From Mucilaginibacter sp. (GTDB lineage: Bacteria; Bacteroidota; Bacteroidia; Sphingobacteriales; Sphingobacteriaceae), in NCBI RefSeq assembly GCF_028288185.1, contig NZ_JAQBOF010000031.1:90187-154186 (forward strand): a stretch of DNA of 64,000 bases, written 5' to 3'. The position numbers and the translations under genes are program-made. The notes beneath the pieces are model-generated. The model did not search any database, was not told where the DNA came from, and saw only the letters and a list, made by a program, of their open reading frames with translations. Below, piece by piece: positions 34,158-42,836 of this stretch. Every line of letters starts with the position of its first letter. Positions within the stretch are counted from its first letter, which is position 1.

Positions 34158-34766
34158 TTACAAGCTTGCCATTTTTTCTTGGGCTAAACAGGCAGCTGCT
34201 TTGGTAGTATTTTTTACGGTGCTATTAACTACCGTAAGGTTTGTTTTATTTATGGCTGATGATTGGCTATAAGTTGAGCTATAGTCATATACATTACCTG
34301 ATAGGTTAGCAATTGCATGATTATTTACTGTAAAATTAGCAGCAAAGACATTTAATTTTAATTGTGCTGACGCATTGTTGTTTAACGTTACACTTAAATC
34401 AATTGCAGAAAGTGTTCCGTATGATTTAATTGACGCGTTATCACTAGCAGTTATAGTACGTAAATCAGATACGGTAACCAATACTACCAATTTATCGGCA
34501 GTGTATGATGATATACGCAATACGCCGTCTTTGTCTTGTACCAAAGCATTTTGCTCATAGTATTTATCGTAAACTTTTACTTCGTCTTTATCACCATTGA
34601 TGATGTAAACTTCAACATTTCCTGATGCTTCAATTTTGCTGATGTTGTTTGTTGCTACCAATATCGCAGTGTTATTATTGTTGCCATCTTTTGTGGCTGC
34701 TTTTGTTATTGTTGCGCTTAATATAATGGTTAACAATGTGATTAGAGTTACAATTCTAGTTTTCAT
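34158..34766 (-). CDS. Exported GIN/DUF2807-like protein
   Basis: A 202-residue protein with a signal peptide (1-23, ending TKAA) and a short beta-helical GIN-like domain (KIEASGNVEVYIINGDKDEV, then DLRTITASDNASIKSYG). It is smaller than typical DUF2807 proteins. The C-terminus ends in a helical segment with one Cys (AAACLAQEKMASL). It precedes the larger GIN lipoprotein but has its own terminator. Confidence 0.78.
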   Translation of the reverse strand: MKTRIVTLITLLTIILSATITKAATKDGNNNNTAILVATNNISKIEASGNVEVYIINGDKDEVKVYDKYYEQNALVQDKDGVLRISSYTADKLVVLVTVSDLRTITASDNASIKSYGTLSAIDLSVTLNNNASAQLKLNVFAANFTVNNHAIANLSGNVYDYSSTYSQSSAINKTNLTVVNSTVKNTTKAAACLAQEKMASL

Positions 34767-34985
34767 GATCTTATTTATTTGTTGTGATTTTCTTTTTTTA
34801 TTATTTTAAATACATCCATAAGACGGCACGAAATAAGAAAGGTTACATGAAGATAGTGTAAAAACGACACAATGCCTGTTTTCCTCGGTAAACGCCCTGT
34901 ATGTGTCGGTGAAAACGGAATAAATATTAGAATACGATGCCACTAAAACGTGTCGAAGAGAGAGTTCTGTAGTCTAAGTGATTCT

Positions 34986-36878
34986 TTACAAGTAGTATTT
35001 CTCGCCGTTAAACTTTATCTTACCGGCATCAAGCAGCAGGCGTATGGTATCCAGCCGTTCTTTTTCAATGCCGTTTTTAATAGATGTTATTAATGAGCTG
35101 ATATCTAAAGGCGCAACGCTTAGCAATTGGGCCACTTCGTTGGTGATATCGTCAAATACATCCGTTGCATTTCGCTTGCGCTTCTCGTCAAGGCATACAT
35201 CGCAGATACCACATTTATCAGAGTTGGGCTCATCAAAGTAGGATAGTAATAACTGGCTGCGACATTTTTTATGAGTACAGTAAGCAAATACGGCTTCTAT
35301 TTTTTTAAGATAGGTGGCTTTGCGCTGTTCTATATATTGTTTATTAATATATAAGTTATTGGGATGCTGGCGCGATTTTAAATAAGTAACCTGCGGCTGA
35401 TCGTTTTGAGGCAAATAGCTTAATATACCATACTCCTGCAATTGTTTTAAACCTTCTATTACCTGCTGCACGCTCATGTTACCGCGCCGTGCCACATCAA
35501 ACTCCTTTAAACTTACATAGTTTTCAAATGCGCCTCCGTATGATCGCAGCAGGGTTTTAACAAAGGTATCCCAACCGGCATTTTGTATCTGGAAATTATA
35601 CAACTGTTCATTAAACACCTCGAACCTAAAGCGCGATAGTAAAAACACACTTTCAGTAAACGACAGGTATTCATCATGCTCTAAAAATTTCAGGGCATTT
35701 AATGTTTTTATAACATCCAGCTTGTATTTGGCGCAAAAATCACCCAAGTCCAGGTCGAAACTTATCCCCGCCCCAGCGCCATAAGCTACCGAGTAATAAT
35801 TAGATAGGTAATGATATACCAGCTTTATCTCATCAACAGTGGGGAAACTTAACTCAAATATTTTTTCCTGCCTGGCTCTGTCAGCATTATTATATAATAA
35901 TATAGCATAGGCTTTCTTTTCATCGCGTCCTGCCCTGCCGGCCTCCTGGTAATAAGCTTCCAGGCTTTCGGGCAGGTCTTTATGTATCACAAAACGCACA
36001 TCGGGTTTATCAATCCCCATCCCAAAGGCATTAGTGGCTACTATAATGCGGGTTTTATTATTTTTCCAGCTCTCCTGTTTTTTAGACCGTTCATCAGGCG
36101 TTAATCCCGCATGGTAGTAATCGGCCTTAATACCGTTATCATTATAAAACTTAGCTATCTCGCCACATTCGCGGCGGCTGCGCACGTAGACAATGCCGCT
36201 GCCTTTTACGCCTGTGGCAATGTCCAGCATCTTCCTGAACTTATTTTCTTCGTGCTGTACTACATAGCTTATGCTTTTGCGCTCAAAGCTTTGCTGAAAG
36301 ACTATGCCTTTTCTAAACTGCAGTTGTGTCTGTATGTCTACTCTAACTTCGGCAGTAGCGGTAGCTGTAAGTGCAAGTACCGGCACATCGGGGTGTAATT
36401 CGCGCAGGTCGGCAATATGCAGGTAGGCCGGCCTGAAATCATATCCCCATTGCGATATACAATGCGCCTCATCAACCGCAAAAAGATTTACCTTCATGTA
36501 CTTAATGCGCTCGCGCACCAGGTCAGACAGTAAACGCTCCGGCGATAGGTATAGAAACTTAACCTGGCCGTAAACGCAATTATCCAGTGCTAAATCAATT
36601 TCGCGCTTGCCCATACCGGCTACAATGGCAGTAGCTTCAATGCCCTTAGTTTTTAAATTCTCTACCTGATCCTTCATCAGGGCTATAAGCGGTGATACCA
36701 CAACACATATCCCGTCCCTGGCCATGGCAGGCACCTGGAAACATACCGACTTGCCCCCACCGGTAGGCAGCAGGGCCAAAGTATCATGCCCCAACAATAC
36801 AGATTGGATAATATCTTCCTGCATAGGACGGAAGGTATCGTGGTTCCAATAAGTTTTTAAAATTTCCTGTATTGTCAT
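34986..36878 (-). CDS. recQ: RecQ-family ATP-dependent DNA helicase
   Basis: A 630-residue helicase. Walker A is LLPTGGGKS, motif II is DEAH (VDEAHCISQWG) and motif VI QEAGRAGRD is intact. The RecQ zinc site is readable as C(T)HKKC...KCGICDVC near residues 545-585. A winged-helix RQC domain follows, but there is no HRDC domain, so this is a short RecQ form. It unwinds DNA during recombination and fork repair. Bacteroidota commonly carry two RecQ proteins; a second copy may exist outside the window. Confidence 0.92.
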   Translation of the reverse strand: MTIQEILKTYWNHDTFRPMQEDIIQSVLLGHDTLALLPTGGGKSVCFQVPAMARDGICVVVSPLIALMKDQVENLKTKGIEATAIVAGMGKREIDLALDNCVYGQVKFLYLSPERLLSDLVRERIKYMKVNLFAVDEAHCISQWGYDFRPAYLHIADLRELHPDVPVLALTATATAEVRVDIQTQLQFRKGIVFQQSFERKSISYVVQHEENKFRKMLDIATGVKGSGIVYVRSRRECGEIAKFYNDNGIKADYYHAGLTPDERSKKQESWKNNKTRIIVATNAFGMGIDKPDVRFVIHKDLPESLEAYYQEAGRAGRDEKKAYAILLYNNADRARQEKIFELSFPTVDEIKLVYHYLSNYYSVAYGAGAGISFDLDLGDFCAKYKLDVIKTLNALKFLEHDEYLSFTESVFLLSRFRFEVFNEQLYNFQIQNAGWDTFVKTLLRSYGGAFENYVSLKEFDVARRGNMSVQQVIEGLKQLQEYGILSYLPQNDQPQVTYLKSRQHPNNLYINKQYIEQRKATYLKKIEAVFAYCTHKKCRSQLLLSYFDEPNSDKCGICDVCLDEKRKRNATDVFDDITNEVAQLLSVAPLDISSLITSIKNGIEKERLDTIRLLLDAGKIKFNGEKYYL

Positions 36879-36952
36879 TGTTTTGTGGCAATTCCAAAAC
36901 TATTAATAATGCGCAATAGTTTTAACTTAGCGTTTTATAAAATATTAACTGA

Positions 36953-39900
36953 ATGAAGCTCCTTAAGATAACATTTATATTATTAGCTATAGCTTGTAAT
37001 GTACAAGCCCAAAAATGGAACGTTGAAGCGCCTCCCGGCCTGGCTAAAAAAGTTACCATTACTACCACCGAAGGTACTTGGATGAACCTTGATGTAAGCC
37101 CCGATGGTAAAACTATTGTATTTGATTTATTGGGCGATATTTATACTATCCCTGCTACCGGTGGCAAGGCTGTTTTATTAGCAGGTGGTAAAGCCTACGA
37201 AGTACAACCCCGTTATAGCCCTGATGGTAAATACATATCTTACACCAGCGATAAAGAAGGTGGCGACAATATATGGATAATGAATGCCGATGGCAGCAAT
37301 AAACACTCTATAACTAAAGAAAGCTTTAGGTTATTAAATAATGCTTCATGGACACCCGATGGGCAATATCTGGTAGCACGTAAACATTTTACCGGTTCAC
37401 GCTCATTAGGTGCCGGCGAGATGTGGATGTACCATAAAACCGGTGGCGATGGTATACAACTAACCAAACGCAAAAACGACCAGCAGGATGCCGGTGAACC
37501 AGCCGTATCGTCTGATGGTAAGTTTGTTTACTGGAGTGAGGATATGACCCCCGGCCCATCTTTTCAATACAGTAAGGACCCTAACGCGGGTATTTATGCT
37601 ATAAGACGCTTAAACCGCGAAACCGGCAGTATTGAAACTGTTACCGGCGATGCAGGTGGCGCATGTCGCCCACAACTATCGCCTGATGGTAAATTAATGG
37701 CTTTTGTAAAACGTGTCAGGTTAAAATCAGTATTATACCTGCATAAATTAGACACCGGCGAAGAATGGCCTCTGTATGACGATTTATCGCACGACCAACA
37801 AGAAACATGGGCAATTTTTGGCGTATACCCCAACTTTGCCTGGACACCCGATAGCAAGAACATTATATTTTATGCTAAAGGGAAAATCCTGAACATGGAT
37901 ATAAACACCCTTAGCCCGATACAAATACCGTTTGAGGTTACTTCGCAACAAACTATTACTGACGCGTTGCATTTCCCGCAAAAAGTTTTCCAAGACGAGT
38001 TTACTGCTAAAATGATCAGACAGTTAACTACATCGCCTGACGGCAAACGCGTAGCATTTAACGCTGCCGGCTTTATTTATGTAAAAGACCTACCGGCAGG
38101 CGAGCCTATGCGGATTGATACTATAGGCGATTTTGAATACGACCCGCAATTTAGCCCGGATGGTAAAACCTTAGTATATGTTGGCTGGAGTGATGCTTTA
38201 AAAGGAGCTATTAATACTGTTGACCTGACCACCCATATTGTAACCAGGTTAACCAGCGAAAAAGGATTTTACTACACTCCAAAATTCTCAAACCGGGGTG
38301 ATAAAATAATTTATCGCAAAGGTGAAGGTAATGAAGTACTTGGATTTGCTTATGGCACCAACCCGGGCATTTATACTATCCCCTTAACACCGGGTGCAAC
38401 GCCGCAAATGATCATTAATAATGGTATTATGCCGCGCTTTTCAAGTGATGATAGTAAGATATATTATCAAAGCAACGAAGGCGGCAAAAAAGCCTATAAA
38501 GTGATGGACGTAAGTGGCGCTAATCAAAAAACATTATATACATCAACCTACGCTACGCAATTTGAGCCAAGCCCTGATGGTAAATGGATGGCTTTTACCG
38601 AATTATTTAACTGTTACATTACTCCCATGGTTAGTACCGGGAGCCCGTTGGACCTATCGGCAAGTAATAAATCACTGCCGCTAAGTAAGCTAACCCGTGA
38701 TGCCGGTACTTATATACATTGGAGCAAGGATAGCAAAAAACTAATGTGGACCTTAGGACCAAAGTATTTTACACGGGATATACATAACGCTTTCCCTTTT
38801 ATAGATGGCGGCGCGGATAAAACTCCACCTGTTGATACAGTGGGAGTAGATATTGGCCTAAAATTAAAAACTGATGTGCCTGATGGTAAAATTGCTTTCA
38901 CCAATGTACGTATCATCACCATGAAAGATGATGAGGTTATTGAGAAAGGTACAATAGTTATTGACCATAACCGCATAGTGGACATTGGCAAATCTGCCGA
39001 TGTACAGGTACCTGATGACGCTAAGGTCTATGACGTTGCCGGTAAAACTATTATGCCTGGTATAGTAGATGTACACGCGCATTTACACCCCAGCCCTGAT
39101 GGTATTTCGCCGCAGCAGGATTGGAGCTATTTTGCCAATCTTTCTTATGGTGTAACTACCTCGCATGATCCATCAAGCAATACCGAAATGGTATTTAGCC
39201 AGTCTGAAATGTTAAAGGCGGGCCGTATGGTTGGGCCGCGGGTTTATTCAACCGGCTCCGTATTATATGGTGCCGATGGCGATTTTAAAGTAGTAATAAA
39301 TAGTTTGGATGATGCCCTTTCGCATTTACGCCGTTTAAAAGCTGTAGGTGCATTTTCAGTTAAAAGCTATAACCAGCCACGCCGCGAGCAGCGCCAGCAA
39401 ATTATAGAAGCCGCACGCCAGTTGCAAATGGAAGTAGTACCAGAAGGTGGTTCTACTTTCTTCACTAACATGAACATGATCCTTGACGGGCAAACCGGCA
39501 TTGAACATGCTATACCTGTATGGCCTGTCTATAAAGATGTTAGGGCTTTGTGGAACGATAGCAAAACCGCCTACACCCCTACCCTTATAGTTAGTTACGG
39601 CACCCAGTTTGGCGAGAACTTTTGGTATGCTCGCACTGAGGTGTGGAAGGACGAGCATTTACTAAATTTCACCCCGAGATCAATTATTGATGCCCGATCG
39701 CGCCGTGTAACTACATCTGAATATGGCGAATATGGCCATATTGAAATATCAAAATATGTTAAGGCGATATCTGATGGCGGTACGAAAATAAACCTGGGCG
39801 CACACGGACAATTACAGGGCCTTGGCGCACATTGGGAAATGTGGATGCTGGCTCAAGGCGGCATGACACCTTTACAGGTAATACGTTGTGCTACTATTAA

Positions 39901-40189
39901 CGGTGCATCCTACCTAGGTATGGATAAAGAAATAGGATCCCTGGAAAAAGGCAAATTGGCCGACTTGATCGTACTTAATCAAAACCCATTAGACGATATT
40001 CGCAATAGTAATAATATTAAATATGTAATGATTAATGGACGCTTGTATGACTCGGACAGTATGAACGAAATTGGTAATCACGAAAAAGTGCGTATGCGTT
40101 TTTGGTGGCAGCAAAACCGCGGCGAAAGTGTTACACTACCTGTTGGAAATACAGAAACGTATTTGTTTAGCAGTGAGAATGGAGATTAA
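36953..40189 (+). CDS. Exported fusion of TolB-like beta-propeller and amidohydrolase
   Basis: A 1078-residue protein. A signal peptide (1-19) is followed by a large WD40/PD40 propeller region (about 30-640) with many S-P-D-G-K blades. An amidohydrolase TIM barrel follows from about residue 650, starting GKTIMPGIVDVHAHLH, with metal-binding His residues in HAH. It probably hydrolyses a cyclic amide or peptide bond in the periplasm, with the propeller as a binding platform. The substrate is unknown. This architecture is typical of Bacteroidota. It is divergent from recQ with a 74-base gap. Confidence 0.88.
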   Translation: MKLLKITFILLAIACNVQAQKWNVEAPPGLAKKVTITTTEGTWMNLDVSPDGKTIVFDLLGDIYTIPATGGKAVLLAGGKAYEVQPRYSPDGKYISYTSDKEGGDNIWIMNADGSNKHSITKESFRLLNNASWTPDGQYLVARKHFTGSRSLGAGEMWMYHKTGGDGIQLTKRKNDQQDAGEPAVSSDGKFVYWSEDMTPGPSFQYSKDPNAGIYAIRRLNRETGSIETVTGDAGGACRPQLSPDGKLMAFVKRVRLKSVLYLHKLDTGEEWPLYDDLSHDQQETWAIFGVYPNFAWTPDSKNIIFYAKGKILNMDINTLSPIQIPFEVTSQQTITDALHFPQKVFQDEFTAKMIRQLTTSPDGKRVAFNAAGFIYVKDLPAGEPMRIDTIGDFEYDPQFSPDGKTLVYVGWSDALKGAINTVDLTTHIVTRLTSEKGFYYTPKFSNRGDKIIYRKGEGNEVLGFAYGTNPGIYTIPLTPGATPQMIINNGIMPRFSSDDSKIYYQSNEGGKKAYKVMDVSGANQKTLYTSTYATQFEPSPDGKWMAFTELFNCYITPMVSTGSPLDLSASNKSLPLSKLTRDAGTYIHWSKDSKKLMWTLGPKYFTRDIHNAFPFIDGGADKTPPVDTVGVDIGLKLKTDVPDGKIAFTNVRIITMKDDEVIEKGTIVIDHNRIVDIGKSADVQVPDDAKVYDVAGKTIMPGIVDVHAHLHPSPDGISPQQDWSYFANLSYGVTTSHDPSSNTEMVFSQSEMLKAGRMVGPRVYSTGSVLYGADGDFKVVINSLDDALSHLRRLKAVGAFSVKSYNQPRREQRQQIIEAARQLQMEVVPEGGSTFFTNMNMILDGQTGIEHAIPVWPVYKDVRALWNDSKTAYTPTLIVSYGTQFGENFWYARTEVWKDEHLLNFTPRSIIDARSRRVTTSEYGEYGHIEISKYVKAISDGGTKINLGAHGQLQGLGAHWEMWMLAQGGMTPLQVIRCATINGASYLGMDKEIGSLEKGKLADLIVLNQNPLDDIRNSNNIKYVMINGRLYDSDSMNEIGNHEKVRMRFWWQQNRGESVTLPVGNTETYLFSSENGD

Positions 40190-40235
40190 TCTGAGTTCGA
40201 AATTGGGATTTTAAAATTCTAATTTAGAAGAAAAC

Positions 40236-40272
40236 ACAACGCCCGGCATCTTTCGATAACCGGGCGTTGTTT
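40236..40272 (+). terminator. Terminator of the amidohydrolase gene
   Basis: Perfect 11-bp arms (ACAACGCCCGG and complement) with a 13-base loop and a TTGTTT tail. Convergent with the following gene. Confidence 0.8.
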
Positions 40273-40296
40273 GTTTAATCTTTCTATTACAATTCA

Positions 40297-41064
40297 CTAT
40301 TTTCTTTCTCTTTTGTCATGATGCTCAAAGCCGCCCCAACGGCCGCAGCCATTAATATTAGCTTTAATGAAATTATAAATATTGGTATTCGCGGTACTGC
40401 TTATTACAATAGTACCATTTGTACGGGTAGCATTGTCTAATGCAGACGCTGCAAAACCGGTAACTAGTTTGCTCACATCTAATTTAGCAATGGCCGCTAT
40501 ATCTGTCGAGCCATCAACAGTTATATTTTCGGCCGCTATTTTAATGGTAGCATCATCATTAAAATCAAACTCAATTGGTGTTACCGTACCGGTTGTTGAT
40601 GTATAATTACCTTTTAAGGTAAGTGGTAAAGTAGCGGTAGCGCTTTTGGTAAATAACACACGCAACTCAATCTCGCGATAAATGCCGGTATCAATTGCGG
40701 CACTTATGGTAGCCGGTGTTGCAGCAAACAGATTAATACTGGTAAGATTTCTTGAAGTTATTTCAATGTCCAGGCCTTTCTTTTTTGCTTCCAGTTTAAA
40801 GCCGCTTACGTTGGCTATGCCCGATGTCCAGGTAATACTTGCGTTTCCCGAGGCATTGGTAGCAAGACCATTAGTAGTAAGCCCGTCAGGATTACCAGAA
40901 ACAGAGACAGGACTAACCGAGCCATTTGCACTTAACGCAAACGCCATTTGCGTATTCGTTGAAGTTGATAGTGATGCATTATCATTTTTTTTGCAGGCGC
41001 TTAGTATAGATACTATACCCAATACATACAGGCCAATAATTAAGTGATTTAATCTAATTCTCAT
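40297..41064 (-). CDS. Hypothetical lipoprotein
   Basis: A 255-residue protein with the lipobox LSAC (Cys about 24). The rest is Thr/Ala/Ser/Asn-rich beta structure and resembles no family I can name with confidence; DUF4382-like lipoproteins are the nearest guess. The C-terminus is His/Arg/Lys-rich (GGFEHHDKRERK). I use the ATG at 41064 because it sets a canonical lipoprotein signal; a TTG at 41118 adds an unlikely 18-residue extension. Confidence 0.7.
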   Translation of the reverse strand: MRIRLNHLIIGLYVLGIVSILSACKKNDNASLSTSTNTQMAFALSANGSVSPVSVSGNPDGLTTNGLATNASGNASITWTSGIANVSGFKLEAKKKGLDIEITSRNLTSINLFAATPATISAAIDTGIYREIELRVLFTKSATATLPLTLKGNYTSTTGTVTPIEFDFNDDATIKIAAENITVDGSTDIAAIAKLDVSKLVTGFAASALDNATRTNGTIVISSTANTNIYNFIKANINGCGRWGGFEHHDKRERK

Positions 41065-41329
41065 AATTGTAGTGGTTTTGTTAAATGTAATTACTTTGTT
41101 ACAATCAATACGTAACAAAAAACGTGCAAGTTGCCTTAGTTATTATTATTATTTTAACTAAAAATTAATTAACAACTGAATATCAACTATTTGGAGATAA
41201 ATTATTTACTAAAAATATAATAAAGGTGTTCTATTTTTGTGAGCGGAACGAGTAGAATAGCAGATTTATTTACAACTTTTAAGAGCGGCAACAATTGACA
41301 ATTAAATAAGACCCGTACTTTTAAAACAA
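41065..41329. other. Gene-free interval between the lipoprotein gene and gltA
   Basis: AT-rich sequence upstream of the lipoprotein gene. I see no repeat family or credible ORF. It holds the promoter of the lipoprotein, but no clear -7 box. Confidence 0.4.
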
Positions 41330-41357
41330 AAAAGCCCACTAATTAGCAGGCTTTTCC
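41330..41357 (-). terminator. Terminator of gltA
   Basis: AAAAGCC and GGCTTTT arms on the minus strand followed by a T-run, 26 bases after the gltA stop codon. Confidence 0.65.
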
Positions 41358-41382
41358 TTTATATCTTTAAATCCTAAGAATC

Positions 41383-42672
41383 CTAGTCTCTTTTCTCAAT
41401 CTTTACATATTCCCTGTCCACTTCGCCATTATAAATTTGGCGCGGACGGCCTATTGGTTCCTTATGCTCTTTCATTTCTTTCCATTGCGCTATCCAGCCC
41501 GGTAAACGGCCCAGTGCAAACAGTACGGTAAACATATCGGTAGGGAAACCTAACGCACGGTAGATAATGCCTGAGTAAAAATCAACGTTTGGATATAATT
41601 TACGCTCAACAAAGTATGGGTCTTTTAAAGCTACTTCTTCCAGGCGTTTGGCAATTTCTAATACCTCATCGTCAATACCTAGTTTCTCTAATATATCATC
41701 GCAGGCCTTTTTAATGATTTTGGCACGCGGGTCGAAGTTTTTATAAACACGGTGGCCAAAGCCCATCAGACGGAAAGGATCGTTTTTATCTTTGGCTTTG
41801 TTTATCCATTTGTCAGTATCGCCGCCATCCTCTTTAATTTTCTCCAGCATCTCTATAACCGCCTGGTTAGCGCCGCCATGAAGCGGCCCCCATAAAGCAG
41901 ACACACCTGCTGACACAGAAGCATAAATATTAGACTCGGACGAACCTACAATACGCACCGTTGAGGTAGAGCAGTTTTGCTCATGGTCTGCATGCAGTAT
42001 TAATAAGGTATTCATGGCGCTAACAACAACCGGGTCAATTTCAACTTCTTCGGTTAGCTGGCCAAAAGTCATGTTAAGGAAATTGGTTACATAATCGTAT
42101 TTATTTAACGGATACATAACCGGGTGGCCTAATGATTTTTTGTATATCCATGAAACTATGGTAGCCATTTTACTAAGCATTTTAATAATGCTTTGGTTAA
42201 GCTCTTCTTTAGTTTGATTTGGTTTTAATGATTCCGGGTAAAATGCAGATAATGAACATACCAGTGACGACAATTGGCCCATTGGATGTGATTTTGATGG
42301 GAAGCCGTCAAAAAATTTCTTCATATCCTCATGCACCAGCGTGTGACGACTAATTTCGTACTGGAAATCTTTTATTTGTTGGGTTGTTGGCAATTCGCCG
42401 TAGATCAGCAAATAAGCAACTTCAATAAAACTCGATTTTTCGGCAAGTTGCTCAATAGGGTAACCACGATATTTTAGAATACCCAGCTCACCATCTAAAA
42501 AAGTAATACTACTTTGTGTTGCTCCGGTGTTTTTATAACCAACATCAAGGGTTACATACCCGCTTTGATCTCTTAATTTAGAAATATCAATAGCTTTCTC
42601 CCCTTCCGTACCCTCTATTATTGGAAGATCATATGTTTTATCGCCTATTTTTAGTTGTGCTGAGCCTGACAT
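41383..42672 (-). CDS. gltA: Citrate synthase
   Basis: A 429-residue type II (hexameric, NADH-sensitive class) citrate synthase. Catalytic residues lie in GPLHGGANQAV (His) and GFGHRVYKNFDPRA (His and Arg). It condenses acetyl-CoA and oxaloacetate at the entry of the TCA cycle. Full length, ATG start at 42672, with a -7 box TATATTTG at 42702-42695. Monocistronic, with its own terminator. Confidence 0.97.
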   Translation of the reverse strand: MSGSAQLKIGDKTYDLPIIEGTEGEKAIDISKLRDQSGYVTLDVGYKNTGATQSSITFLDGELGILKYRGYPIEQLAEKSSFIEVAYLLIYGELPTTQQIKDFQYEISRHTLVHEDMKKFFDGFPSKSHPMGQLSSLVCSLSAFYPESLKPNQTKEELNQSIIKMLSKMATIVSWIYKKSLGHPVMYPLNKYDYVTNFLNMTFGQLTEEVEIDPVVVSAMNTLLILHADHEQNCSTSTVRIVGSSESNIYASVSAGVSALWGPLHGGANQAVIEMLEKIKEDGGDTDKWINKAKDKNDPFRLMGFGHRVYKNFDPRAKIIKKACDDILEKLGIDDEVLEIAKRLEEVALKDPYFVERKLYPNVDFYSGIIYRALGFPTDMFTVLFALGRLPGWIAQWKEMKEHKEPIGRPRQIYNGEVDREYVKIEKRD

Positions 42673-42694
42673 AGAAAGAATTTTGTATAAGCAA

Positions 42695-42702
42695 CAAATA
42701 TA
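42695..42702 (-). promoter_or_regulatory. -7 promoter box of gltA
   Basis: A perfect TATATTTG on the minus strand, 22 bases upstream of the ATG. No clear -33 element. Confidence 0.5.
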
Positions 42703-42836
42703 TATAAATCTGCGTATAATTTACCCTTAACATTGGTGTATCAATTGTAAAAAAGTTGTCTTATAAAACTTAATTTAAATCAAATCACTCCAATTGGTAT
42801 ATTCGTAGCTAGAATCTTATTAAAACACAATTATTA

